A stretch of DNA of 64,000 nt from Styela clava. Lineage: Eukaryota > Chordata > Ascidiacea > Stolidobranchia > Styelidae. The position numbers and the translations under genes were made by a program. Shown in pieces: positions 23,273-36,900 of this stretch (positions within the stretch are counted from its first letter, which is position 1; every line of letters begins with the position of its first letter). Location: contig NC_135259.1 of the NCBI RefSeq assembly GCF_964204865.1, positions 7,574,974 to 7,638,973 on the forward strand, written 5' to 3'. The notes beneath the pieces are model-generated. The model worked only from the letters and a program-made list of their open reading frames with translations, had not been told where the DNA came from and did not search any database.

Positions 23273-23329
23273 TGATAGCTACTTTCACCTTGGTCTATCG
23301 CACCTTTCCGGGACTAATTTTTGAATATT

Positions 23330-23595
23330 GGAACTAAACTAAAGCTGCTCGTAAGACATAATGACAATCGAGTTATTTGATTTTACTCAAATACAACTGA
23401 AACGAACATATAACACGCGAACCACGAAAACGATGCAATGCTTACACACATGCTTAAACAGCTTGCTTGAGTGAGAGGAGTGCCTGAGCGGCTGCACAAA
23501 TTGTGATTGTTACGTCATTGTTTACTAATTGCTGATTGATCATTGTTACGGAAATAAACAATGAAATCGATGCTCGGGGAAACATCCATCACTAC
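23330..23595 (+). repeat. Right flanking direct repeat of the pogo element
   Basis: Partner of 20100-20370, similarly diverged, beginning about 58 bp past the right inverted end of the pogo element. Confidence 0.75.
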
Positions 23596-24281
23596 TTGAG
23601 CCAGTCAATGTTTAGTCATGTATGTCCAGTACATACTGCATACGTTTCTATTAATTCACAAGTATTTCATTGTAACTGCCCAAATGTTTCACTGTAACTG
23701 TCTAGCGGCTAATTTTAGACTATTCAAATAATTATACAAGAACAAGACGTATATTACAATATTTATTATTTATTCCAACTGGTTAGTAGATTGAATTTTT
23801 TTCTCATGAAATGCAGTTTCCGGTCAGATTTCCGTTTCCCGCGATATTCTGCGTGAATTGTTGCCATACTACGATCTAGGAATAAACATTCATAGGTGCA
23901 GAAAATGTTCACCAATAAAATATACTAATTATTATTATCATAGAATAAACGGTTATTACAGAATATTTAGCCGCATAGCCTGTGTTGATAGCAATATTAC
24001 CAATGTAGCAACTCAAATGTAGAAACTCTTTCGGCATACAGCCTTACCAATGCTGTGGCGACAGAACTATGATTTTCTTGCTACAACTCTGTTTAGAATC
24101 TAAAACTACAAGTTTTAAAGTAGTTCGAAAATTGAAAGACTCAATTAAATTTAATACATCTATATCTACAAGAAAAAAATGATATTAAGAAAATTCATAT
24201 TTTGCCTCAGTTAATCAAGCCTTAACTCAGTATTAAAACTATACGGGTGTTTCCTTAGTATCTAATTAAATTTCAATTTAC
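23596..24281. other. 3' flank of the minus-strand IGFBP-domain gene
   Basis: No gene seen. TTTATT at 23762-23767 would read AATAAA on the minus strand and could be a distant poly(A) signal for the gene ending at 24282. Confidence 0.4.
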
Positions 24282-25176
24282 TCACATAGTTTTTCTGCAA
24301 ATACCAGGCTTCTGAAAATACCACGGATCATACAATGGCATTATCTTCCCATCTTCCGTTGTGATGGTCTCAGGTTTTTCCTTGTGGCACTTCATGTGGC
24401 TATCGCAAGCACCTTGTAAGTTCCATAATCCACCACAAAGTTCACCTTCTTGTTTGGCACAAACGTCGCAACATCTGATAAAGTTTAAGTGAAAGATCAG
24501 TTTCTAAATAATTATTAAAATGAAACTTTACATGTGATTTCTAATAAATATTTTCCACAAACTAGTTTTACTAAATTCTATCCTTATAGCTCTTTCCAAA
24601 CTTTTAAGCTCGCGACCCCTTCCAATATATTAAAATTTTCTGCGAACCCTGTTGAGTCAGCATTTTTATGCAAGAGCGCCACTTTTTGGCTTTTCCGATC
24701 AAAGTCGGCATTAGCAGATGCACCGATTCTTTGATCCTATGTATTTTCTCGAAATCGTGAGATTTATGTTCTGACTAGTTTCAATAATTGTGTTCCCAAT
24801 CAAGTCTGAAAAAGTACAATAGATGTGCAATTGGTTTACTCTTTGCGGCCCCTAAAATTCGCACGCAGCCCTGTGGTGTCGCGACCCCCAGTTAGGGAAG
24901 CCTTGATAAGTATGATAAGGAATTCTATTGTATTTTGTGAAAAGATTATTTCAAGACAAATTTGCGTTTGAATAACAAATTTAGTTGAACACATCTTCAA
25001 ATAAAATGAATGATTATAAAAGACACATATGCAATTAGCAACCTGCAGTTATCTTTTATGATCGATCCCATACATTCGGTTAGCTTCTTGCACTTTTTCT
25101 GTTTGCAACGTCTACAGGATGAAGCGTTACATGCGTGCATTATGCCAGCACAGATGAGTAATATCTTGATGAGCAT
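24282..25176 (-). CDS. Secreted single IGFBP-domain protein (copy 1, minus strand)
   Basis: Two exons, 25043-25176 and 24282-24474, join in phase 2 to give 108 residues. A signal peptide [20 protein letters not shown] is followed by a cysteine-rich module. It includes CRRCKQKKC, then the IGFBP signature [18 protein letters not shown], and ends KPGICRKTM. The CCxxC-x(n)-GxxCGG pattern and spacing are those of the IGFBP N-terminal domain, which binds insulin-like peptides in vertebrates; stand-alone versions (single insulin-binding-domain proteins) occur in invertebrates. An in-frame upstream Met at 25251 would add 25 residues, but the downstream start gives a cleaner signal peptide. It is a diverged paralogue of the two plus-strand genes at 57 and 61 kb, sharing the intron position and the 193-nt second exon. 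Ligand binding is inferred from the fold. Confidence 0.82.
24589..24906. mobile_element. MITE in the intron of the IGFBP-domain gene
   Basis: The left end (CTCTTTCCAAACTTTTAAGC followed by TCGCGACCCC) and the right end read inward (GGCTTCCCTAACTGGGGGTC followed by GCGACACC) are imperfect inverted repeats. This resembles hAT-family non-autonomous elements. No clean target duplication was found, so the boundaries are approximate. Confidence 0.5.
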
Positions 25177-25730
25177 TTCAGATGATAATGACAGCAAACT
25201 CCAATATTTAGAGCTGTGAATAATTTCCAATGCCCTGAAATATAAATTCATTTTATGGTAGATCGCCGAAGATAGCTTTGGGATTACTAGGTTTTATCGT
25301 AAGTAAAGAGGAGGCCTGTTCAACGGAGATCGAGACCCCATCCATCCCTATGCCTAACTTATGAATACCACCAGGCAAGTACCGCGTAAAAACGTTCTAG
25401 TTGGCACAAGTAATCGATAGATATCACAATATTGAAAATTTAGTGTGTTCCACCACTCATTCTAACGCGGTTATATCTATAAATTCTCGTCAAAATTTCA
25501 GTATAATTGTCACAATCCCTAAAAGACCAAAAGCTATCACTATACCGGACAAAAAAGACATAAGGACGCTGTGAAAGTTACAGCAGCTATGACAGTTAAG
25601 TGATTACGGTAGTTAATGCGGTATATTTTGACCTTGCAATTGTGACAATTATAGCGAAACATAATATGGCTACGATTGGTATTATGGTTATCACTTTATT
25701 TACAAATTCCCATAGGCAATTAAATCTAAT

Positions 25731-25909
25731 CAGTGGTGGGATTCAAATTTTTTGTCAGCAGGTTCCATCACACAAATGTCATATTTTTCAGCCGGTTCTG
25801 TTACGAAAAGTCATGTTATTTTCAGTAATGCTAACCGGATCGCTGATCTCATAAAATTCCGTGAGACGATTCTATATAACCGGTGCGAACCGACTGAATC
25901 CCACTATTG
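25731..25909 (-). mobile_element. hAT-type MITE (family shared with 58558)
   Basis: A 179-bp element with ends CAGTGGTGGGATTCAA and (inward) CAATAGTGGGATTCAG. It matches the 177-bp MITE at 58558-58734 in inverted orientation along its whole length, including GGTTCCATCACACAAATGTC. Its flanking 8-mers agree only partly, so it is older or less well preserved than the copy at 58 kb. Confidence 0.8.
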
Positions 25910-27935
25910 GGTCTTATATATATATCACACTGGCCTTTCTTCCGAAGTGGCTTACCACGGAATAATAATTTTAAAAGAATGTCCTATAACAACTTCACAC
26001 AACACACTCTTGTGAGTTTTTCAAACTACGTAAGGAACGGTCGTAATTTTCGAATAATATTTCTGTGGAATTATTTTAAAAAAATTCAGGTAAATCTGAT
26101 TATGTAAATAGTAAAATCCTAAACAAAATCGAATACCATCAAATTCACCAAAATTCCCCTTTTAGCCACTCAACTCTGATGTCTCAGAAGCCAATGGCAA
26201 TTGTATCTTCAATATATAACATTTAAGCGCGCGATATAGAGTCAGTCTTACTCAATATACAGAAAGAGGTGACAACTTTTGTACATTTTATCAGGCCATA
26301 TCCCGTAGCTTCTACGGCCCATGTAGCTAAAATGGCTAAATTAAGAGGATATGTTTGTGCCACTCATATAAATTTTGTACTTACTTGCCAAGAATTACTC
26401 GCATTTGCAAACTCGTAAAACTTTCTAAATATGTGTGTGCAGTGAACTAAGTGCATCCAAATTTGGGCCTGTCTTTTGCACAGGGTAAATCATGTGTCCA
26501 TACTTGAACGAAAATACTCATTGGTTTGACCCCCAAAATACTTTAATTTTATAAAACTAAATACTTTAATAAAAGATATATATAAAACGCAATTTTAATA
26601 AAAGCAAATTGAATTTTAATAAAAACATTATTGAAATTTGCTGAAATGAAGCTATGTCAGTATTTTTCCTGTCATTCTAGCAAACCACCCAGTCGATTTC
26701 CATAATTTTACGAAGAAATACTACAACTGCATATGGTATTTTAGCTCAAATTTAAAAGAATTTAGGACGATGTATGTGAAACATTTTGCGAACGTTTGAT
26801 TCAAAAGCCACGGCGAGCAATTTCCGAAAACCTTCAGCATAGAAATGGATTTCATTAGCAGGCATTGTATTAATTCAAAATTTAAACACTAACCTCCTAT
26901 TATACTTTGTTTGACCTCAAGCATACATATCAGACTTCTTTCAAACTTCTTATTATTATTCATTGGTTTGATCTTAGTTTTTCCGCGTTACTGATCCTAG
27001 CAAGCAACTACTTGAAAGCCAATCGATCAAATTCAGATCCTATACTGCTTTCGGCCCTGCCTTGGTTCTAAAAACATGTTCCCCCAAAAATCTTCAATTT
27101 TATCAAACTTAAGTATATCCCCATTTCCAGACTGATGGAAATTAGCTGAAGTTGTTCCCGCTTTAAAACAACTTATAAACACAGTCATTGCTGGCCACAT
27201 ATTGAATCACATTGACTTCTAACTGTCAAACAATATGATTTTATCATGATCAATTTTAGGATAGTTATAACTGAAAATTGAATCGTAGTGGTGGAGGTTA
27301 GTTAATTGCTTTTGATATTTCATAATGTTTAACTTGGGTTTGCTGAATACGTATGCGAATTTGATGATCTGTATCATCTACGACTCGATTAACTTTTAAA
27401 CATTTGAAATATGCTCTAATGTACACTTTATTTTATTTTACAGTTCCTCAGTATTTACAATTAGAAGAAATTTTTAAAGAAACACAATACATTGTTGCAA
27501 AATGTGAAGAAAAATACAAAGACACTTGACAGAAAACTTGGTATTGATTGAAATGAGGAATGTGTCACGATTTCTGGGCAGTAAAATATTGGTAGTGTTA
27601 GGCCGTAGAAACACGTCAACGATGATTTACAAAATTTTCAAGAAATTGTAAAAGCGCAATATAATAAGCATTACCAATCCGACATATGGACAAATTCGAA
27701 GTTTGCCATGCATTGGTCCTTTTAAAACTTTGTCGCCAGTTTGCTCGACAACTAACCGCGAATTGTCATCGGAAATGGCACAAGCGGATTGTAGAATAAA
27801 CTGGAAAATGTCGAAAAGTTTTATATTTCTACATGTCATGTTGTAGTAGTTTGAAAATCAATGGTCAATAGCAGTAGTGGTTGTCAACCTTTTATGCGTG
27901 GTAACGGTAACACATAACTAGCCGACAGTAAAATA
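25910..27935. other. Intergenic, no gene recognised
   Basis: AT-rich DNA between the IGFBP-domain gene and the receptor's 3' end. A possible terminal exon near 27443-27531 was considered and not accepted. A short CAGTGGTTGTCAACC-like hAT end occurs near 27873. Nothing else stands out. Confidence 0.5.
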
Positions 27936-30900
27936 TTAAAATTGATAGATCAAGAATTTGTTGTTACGTTTAAATATTCGACAGCGAAGATCTAAGTGAA
28001 CACTAACAAATGGGGTTCTTCTCGATGGGGTAAAAATTTCAACCCCATCAATCGTGAAAAGAGGCCGAGAAATTGAAATTGAGTTACGAGATGTCTTGCT
28101 TCTGTAATTGGTTTTGTGATTATTCCATTGGGTGATCGCCGACGCTAATTTAGATGCTGCTATTGATGATTTCACAATATTTCACCATAATAGTTTTAAA
28201 CTTTAGGACTCGTAATCCAACATGATTCATAACATCAAACACTAAGTCAAAAAAAGATAAATTATATCGAATTAACTCGGAAAGAAAGCTGACAACCTGA
28301 ATCAGTTCTCCAATTTGGAAATAGAAGGTTGCGATAGAAGTAACTATGACATATCAAATAAAAACAGGAGACACATGGCAAAATAGAACTCAACAACAAA
28401 ATAACAACGCAAATTAAACTGCAATTTAATCCCATAGTCAAACTTTCGTTGAATGTTGTACACTTCTCTGAAAGACAGATTCTGATTGCAAGTGTTTTTA
28501 TTGAACCACGGCCGCAATCCCTGGTTTCATCGTGCAAATGTTTTCGAAATTTAGATGACGACATAATAACGAAAATAATTACATAACGAAAAAAATTTAC
28601 ATTTGGTCAAACTGAATAATATAAACTAAATAATATTGAGTTAATATAGAAACATTCAAAGCAAACTTTCATCTATTTAGAATTGGAAAGAATTCTACAT
28701 TTTGTTCGGCAAAATGAGATTTCATCGATTAATTGCTGAACATTTTCAACTTTCCCTGATATCTATAATGAAATTACTGACAAATATCAAATATTAGTAT
28801 GTTGCTTTGTATTTTCAAACGATAGAGAGTAGTTGTCCACAAAAGTCGAAATTCAATAACATTTGAACTTTACTCCTCAAATTTTGAACAGTATCCTAAC
28901 AAGAAAAATTTCGGTGCTCCAGAAGTATGTGTACCAAAATGGAGATAACTGATTTTGTTCGCCTACTTTACATCAAGTTGGGTAGAAGGACGGCAACCTA
29001 TGGACATATTCACTTGGCTAACACAGTCAGTACCTAAACTCGTAATACTATAGAACTAAAATGAGGAAATCCAAAAAAAATATGGCCTAACCCTAACCTG
29101 GTACACATACTACTGAAGTAACAAAATTTCAATACCAAAACTGTGTCGCTAAATATTGCATGTTCGAAGATTAAAATTGTCAATTTCACTTTTTATTTGT
29201 AGCCTATGTTACAAGGTTGTCCGAGTTTTTAAATCTATTTAGAAGTGCTCTTTCGCCAAGATGCATCATTATACTTGTTCAGTTTTCAAGTTGTTTTCCA
29301 TTTTTGTCAATTTTCTTTTGTGGGGTTTCGTCTGCATGTTCGTGTTCTGAAGCACAATGATACGTCGAATAATGAACATTTAGGTAAAGTAAATATATTT
29401 ATTATCATCATTTTACAATACATCAAACTGTAATAAATGAAGCTAGGGTTAAACATTGGTATGAAGTAATTTGGGAAATAGCAAGAATAAATTGCCATGT
29501 TTAACAATGAAGCGATACTCAAATATATGCTCCAGAAGATCTAACGCAGCACCGGTGGCCTATTCGTCTTTCCCTAAAGTCTCCCCAGAAAATAAAAATA
29601 TTTCGAAACATAGTTTATAACTGTGAAACCGGTAATTTCAAAAATCATTTACGATTCCTTACTTCGGGTTATTACAAATTTTGCATACTTACTTGCATGA
29701 ACCCTTTTTCTGAACCAAGCCAAAATATATTTGATAGGTGTGGGAAGAGCGTAATACAACATAGGATTTATCATACTGTTGATTGGTATGATCATCAGCC
29801 CAACAGGAAGATAAGCGTCGTTTGGTATATCTATGCCTTCATGGAAAAATAAATGATTAAAACATTATTCATAATGTTCTTGCGGATAGATAATTTGTAA
29901 TATATATTACAATTGTCATTGCAATCATCAAAGTAAATTTAAGGCTATGCCTCGCTTTGAAAACTTTATACATAACTTAATTTATTTTTCTATTCATACG
30001 TATAACCATAATTTTTATATAAATGGGTAATTCTATTAAGCTATATTTCCTCACAGTACATGGCCACAATTGAGTTTTCTCGACATATAATTACCAGCAA
30101 CTTGTAGAAATCCCATGATACAAATTGGCATCCAACACAACAAATCTGTTATGATGATCACGGTAACTTTTTTCTGCATGGATTTTGCCCTTTTCTTTAA
30201 CTGTTGGTTGGTCAATGCTTTATTTTCTCGAGTTGAATTCCTGTCGGTAAAATAAAAATTTTACACTTTTTTTATCCGATGAACACACTTTGGAAACCCC
30301 GTAACCAATTTGTTGTTCTTACTTATATATCACAAAATATCCGACTGAAATCACAAAAAAGGCCAAGAAATTGATGATGAGAAGGATTAGTGAATAACCC
30401 CATGCCATATCCTTTATTGGATTCGGAAATAGTGTCGGGAGACAAACGGTATGAGTTGAGTAATATCCAAACTTTCGGTCAATATTGAATTTAGGATTTA
30501 GTCTTTTGAGCATAGTTTCCAATGCTGACCATGAGTCACTTAATCTGTTAAAAAAACGAAAAGTTAAACATAATATTTCTAAATGCCTATATCAGTTAAA
30601 AAATTGTCTTACTTCAATGTATCATTATTTTCAGTTTGTATTGTTGAAATCCATTGATTTATTCCCCTTATTTCGTTTTTGTTGATTATTGAAAAAAATG
30701 GATTTTGACTCAACCTGAAATTGTAAATTATTTGTCATTGTCAGAAAATATTGGCACAACATCAGTAGATCGCCTTCTGTAACCCTTGGTCGACATTGAT
30801 TTGGATCTCAGTAAGAACAATTTTGTAGAATACCGACTAAGTAGCCTAAGTTTGAAAAACCCTTTTTTACATGGTAATTTACAAAAAAGTTAAGATTCTT

Positions 30901-33900
30901 AATGAATGCTAATTCTTGTCAAGTCTATTATAGAATAACAGTAACAACGATAAAAATTCAAACAAAGAGCTTATCATGGTGGTCAAAAACTGTACACTTT
31001 CATTAGAAACTGATGTTCCGACGGAAAAAAAAAATCTACATTTAAGAAATGCCGACCCATAAGGAAATGACAAACAAATAATTCTATTAATAGACTAATA
31101 GAGTAACAAATAGATATTACATATATGACAGAGAACATTTCATATTTGTTCTTACAATATTTAACAGAAAATTTTGTCATACCATACATTGTCCACAAAG
31201 TAGTCTTGAGTAACTGGCAACAACGGAATCACGGCAATTGCAATAGCAAGAGTCCATGACAATACGATAATATGACGAATTGTTCTGAGTCTAACTTCAA
31301 CAAATGGTCTGAAATATATATTCATATAAACGCACAGCAATAATATAATCAATTTTACTCTGTCATTCACCTCAGAAGAGTATATACTCTAAATCCTGTA
31401 ATGATCGTCAGAGTGAAAACTGAAGACTCTGTTCCAATCATAAGCAAAGCTCCAATAGCAGAACAGGTAATTCCACTTCTCCATTCTGCATCTTCTTTGC
31501 AGTACTCACCCTGCATTGTTACACTCTTTACGCATATGGTCATTGTGTATACCTGAGTAAAATCATATGTTTTAAAAATGTTCAAATATTTAACTAAAAT
31601 ATTCAAGTTGATCTACCCCAACGAGAAAATCAGACGCTGACAGATTCCAAATCAAGATTTTGTTGATCATAGCATTCTTTTTATCTTTCTTCATCTTGAA
31701 TAACTTGATTATAGAGAAAATAATCACGAACGCATTTCCTGCCAATGTGACGGTACCTGACAAAAAAGTATTTAATAACTGGCAAAGTTATGTTAAACGA
31801 TAGATTGATATATAGGGTTCCATTATCTTTGAACCTATGTACATTTGCACTCAGGTCAATTGCATCTAAATATTTTTGCATCCACGGACATTTGCACCCA
31901 TGAACAATTACATCAATACATTTGCACCCGCAGATTTTTGCACCCACATACAGATTGCACCTATGAACATTTGCTCTCATGGACATTCGCACCCATGAAT
32001 ATTTGCACTCATGAACATTTCCACCCACGTGCATTTGCACCCACGTACATTTTCGCCCAAAGACATTTGCACCCATGAACTTTCGCACCCACGGACATTT
32101 GAACAAATGTACATTTGCACCCACGGACATATGCACCCGGTACATTTGCACCCGCGTACATTTTCACCCAGGTACTTTTACACACGCGTACATTTGCACA
32201 AGCGTACATTTGCACCCAGGTACTTTTACACACGCTTACATTTGCACCCACGTACTTTTTTACCCGCGTACATTTACATCCGCTTACAATTGCACCCATG
32301 AACATTTGCACCCACGGATATTCGTGACTGGAAAAGAGGTTATATTGCCATTTGCGCCGAAATAGTGACATCCTAATGTTATAAATAGTAATGAAGACGA
32401 ACTCACTGCAAACCCGATTAATTTTGATTTTTCTCTTATCTATTTTCTTTCTTGAATCACCTATCTCTTGTTTTGTACAATTGATTTAACACTGACTTGA
32501 TTAATTTATGTACAACCAGTTTCCTTCCCCATCGTCTGCTAACCACCGCACATTCGACTACGTTTGCGTTATTTCATCGAAAAAAAAAATGACCGATGAA
32601 ACTAGGAAAGGATTGTAACTCGCAAGGACAGTGAAAACGTAGCGACCCTCATCAAGGATAAGAACTACTTAGAACTGGTAATCCGTCTTCATTTCGAATA
32701 TATATTTATAGTTGGTAATTAAAGTTTGTCTGAAACATGGTTATTCGCGATCATGACTATTGGTGCGTTTAACATGTTTGAGGGTGCAAATGTATGCGGA
32801 TGCAAATGTACTGACGCCTATATATAGATGCATTCTTGAGGAAGTTTATAAATTATTTCAGACAAAACATTGGGCAAGTTGTATTCACACCTATTTATTA
32901 TCTTATTCTAGACATTCATGAAAATATTTATTTATCTTCCATATTTTACAGGCCTTAACTTAACACTATGTATGACAAAGAATGTCGACGTACAGTTCAG
33001 AATCGATTCTAATTGAAGAGTACGGTCGACAGATAATAAATTGATGCAAAACGTCGCAGGAATTTGCAATGTTCTCAGCTTATATTTGAAAATAGCTATT
33101 TTGCAAATGCAAATTCACAAATCGGACATGATTGATAACTTACTTTGGCTGATTGCCCCAGATAATTCGAACTGAAATACTTTTGAACTGATTCATGTAT
33201 GTGCGGAACCACGCTTCGTTCGATAGACATTACAAAGATTATTACGTTTTAAAAATAATTCTGCGTTTTAAATAATTCTAGGCTTTACAATATACATACA
33301 TTAAGTAATCAAGAAATAACCTGTATGGTTTGGTTCGTACAATTAGGTTTTATATATATAATATACACTAACTTGTCACCAATACAATGGCAAGCACTAA
33401 CGTATTCTTGATCATTGAATTTGTGTCTGAAAATGCACTGACAATGCATTCAGGAAGACATTCGTCTCTACCACTTTTACAATCTTGACTCCCGTCACAT
33501 ATCTGTAAAAATTTATATATTGGTAAAGCAATACTATTTTAGTTGTCACGTCTCTATCAGTATGTGAAGATCAAAACAACTTGGGCATAACGCCAAATGT
33601 ATATAACTCTATCGGGATCAAGCGATCCGACACGTATATATTCCTTACTAAAATACCGTTAACGATTTCGATTTCAAATGAATTACGAATCAACGAATGT
33701 CAGGACATTTAGGATATTACAGAATAATCGTTTCTGCATCCAACGTTTGCCCTTTTACTAAGTTTGGGTTTATTGTCTGCTTGGTCAAATCCCATACTGC
33801 AAGAAATTGTGTCGTGTCAAAATATTTTTTCATTTACTACCAATTCGAGGAACTCTTTCTCCCTAGCTATTTATTGTTTTAATGGCCTGATACATTTTAT

Positions 33901-36900
33901 CTGCTGGAATCGCGAACTGGAAAATAAATATATATATTAGTGCGCTGATGGATGGTTAGTAACTTTGTCAATTACAAGTTATTAACCATCCATCAGCGCA
34001 CTAACATATATATTGCTTTTATAGTTGAGAGAATATTCAAAAGGAATAATATTGTTGCTACTCCCACAGTTTGGGAACACATGTTTTCTCTAAAATTCCT
34101 GCAAATTCCTGTTTTGAAAATATCTCATTTAGATTTCAGAGCTAATCTGAGGTATGTAAAAAGCATACCTCAGTTTGTAATATAATATTTAGGAGTCAAA
34201 ATGCAATCAAACTTCATTTTTAGAGATGAATTTAACATCTCCTGTGTCATTGCAGTAAAAGTGAGTTGTTTCAGTGCAGTTCATTTCATCGCTAGAATCT
34301 TCACAGTCCTGTAATAGCCAACATATCAAAATAAAAGCATTTCGTTTTTCCAATAAATATTTTTGATAACATTATTCGGAATTGTAAGTACCACATGTTA
34401 TAGGTGTAAGTTGTGCAATCTATTACAGTTAATGTCAGAAGCTCGGAATATGGAAGCGATCCAACTCTATAACCTCGTGTTTTTTCGTGCGAATCAAGAA
34501 TTAAAATCCCGTTTGAGCAATCACTAACGAAGGCACTCACTACTGATTGATTCGCGCATAAAAAACACTGATGTACCCGATTGGTACTGATCGTTCTATT
34601 CGCGGGAGTGTAGGTTACATCACAATGGGTCCAAGTTTCACTACTCCGTGTACTTGATACTTGGTAAATTTATTGCTCAGAATGAGAGATCAAACAATAG
34701 ATTTTGATGTTAAGCAATTCGTATCTCTGTTTTCAACCCAAACCTAATTGTGAATTTGAAATGGTCGACAACGAGACGTCTCAGAGCGATGCTAACTATA
34801 GATTTAAGCTACGCGACGGACAAAACGATTTGGTGGATAAGGACTCAGATATCGACGTAATTTGTTAGCAAAAAAATTTTCCATCCCAAGGTTGAAAGTG
34901 TAATTATCGTCTTTGAGACTTGATGATGTTTTTAAAGTAGCCGATAAAACAAAACAAAATATTTGCAATTATCGTATTATTAACACAAACATAAATTAGT
35001 CTCACATACTTTATGAAGGTTGCAGACTTTGTGGTCAGGTACGTTTATTGGGTTATTCCCTTCGCAATTAAATCTTTGAAAATAAAAAAAATAAAATGTG
35101 AAAACTTTTTTTTATCAAAGAGAGTTTCGTGGACGGAAGAATGACAAGTTGAAATCAATCTACTTGTTCTGATCTCATTAATCAGTGTGAGAAGTATACA
35201 TCTCACAAAACTTTTATTATTATTAATACTATTTTTATTCATTAATAGTCGTTTTATTATTATTTTTGATATGATTTTAGGTCTTCCAATTCGAAACTCC
35301 CGTATCTATATTCAATTTGTGGTATATTATAGTGTGCTAAGTACATCAGACCATCCCAGGTGGAAAACTAGGCTTAATTACTAGGTGCTAGGTTCACTTC
35401 ACACGCTCGATATTTAATTTTATTTTAAACTTAATTTGATGTTACTAATAAGCAGAACTTGTGAATGAAAAACAAAACGTTGCCGCGAGTACATTGATGA
35501 GATTGGTCGTCCTCGCATGAAACGTCATACGATGCGGAAATAGTTATTAATTCTTCAATACATATGAGTTTGTGACATACGCCAGAAAGCAATTTAGAAA
35601 TACTTTACCTTCGTGGACATTTGATTTCTTCTTCTCCTCCTTCGCAATCAGCTATTCCGTCACATATCTTCCAGACTGGAATGCTCGATTTGCTTGAACA
35701 GTGATAATCCCCTCGAATTAAAAAGTGTTTGCAGAATTCGGGTATCATCTGGCAACCCCAACATTCCTCGTAGTAAGGCTGACTGCATTCTATGATTCCA
35801 TCGCACTTTGTTGCAACTGGACCTGAAAGGTTTTAATTATAGAATTTGTGTCAGTATGTACAAACAACAAAAATGTTGAGAAATATAAATGACCATCAGA
35901 GATAATGAAAGTTTGACAGGTTTGTTTGCAAAGAAAGTTCACAAACATTCGAGAATTTTTCAATGGTAAATTACACAAATATTTTCATTGTTTCCTGGTC
36001 AAATGACAAAAGGCGTAATTTTCTCTATCTAGAATATCTATCATTATCTACTGTTTTTATTATCACATCAACAATTTTCTTTCCGATAAATTTGCTATAT
36101 TTCTCAAATTAAGAATTGGGCTATTTTAATGATGAACTGAATTTTTTAGCAGCAAGATATAGTACAGATGTTAACAAAAATATGTATTTTTTTGGAATCG
36201 AACAGACCGATTTAGAAGCTAAATCCCATAAACAACAAAAAATAAAGAACTAAAGTAGAGACTATTGATAGACTTGAAAATATGCTCGTGAACTGAGCCT
36301 CACGGTTGATATAAAACAAATATAAATTTTTAATGATGAGCTTATTCAGTGAATATTTTGAGGCAACACGTGATTGACAAATTGTAATTATTGTACATCT
36401 TATTGAATTAAACAAAAACTATCTGATACATTTTTCGCTCCCAATTGTTTGAAATATTAATTGAGACTTAAGTTGTATATTGTAATTGTTGTTTCATTCC
36501 ATATTAATTACTATAATCTTCAATGATTATATATATTCTATAAAATTGTAAAACATACGGTTGGGGTTTAGTGATTCACAAGGGAAGTTACATTTGTCTG
36601 CTGTCGAATCCCACGAGTCATCTGTGTAATGATAACATATGGCAATTAAAATGTCCTATATTCACAACCTCTAAGGTCATGAAATTAGCCTTAGTGCTGT
36701 AAGACCGAGATTTGAATTATTGTAAAATATTTGAAAGAGTGAGAAATCCAAATCTATTGCAAAATATCTGATTAACTATGATAGACCAAATAATAGAAAA
36801 CAAATATAAATATTTTCGACAGTATTTCTGAAGTAAATTTTGCATAAAAATATTAATAGATATGATAAAATTCGCGTTACCCGGACAACTTGTTTCTGGA

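Noticed and set aside
27443..27531. Possible terminal exon after a good acceptor, encoding PQYLQLEEIFKETQ and onward to a stop
   Set aside because: Only 28 codons, no identifiable upstream exon, no nearby poly(A) signal and no recognised family; chance is a sufficient explanation.
28262..28564. 100-codon minus-strand ORF with a hydrophobic stretch, within the last receptor intron
   Set aside because: No splice sites fit it cleanly as a whole and it resembles nothing known. A 24-nt piece after a pyrimidine-rich acceptor could be a skipped exon, but that is too speculative to annotate.
31681..32371. Long overlapping ORFs on both strands encoding repetitive His/Thr/Cys-rich or Gly/Cys/Lys-rich proteins
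   Set aside because: They are all read-throughs of the 16-bp minisatellite inside a receptor intron; several frames are open at once. The regular spacing is also not CRISPR: units are contiguous without unique spacers.
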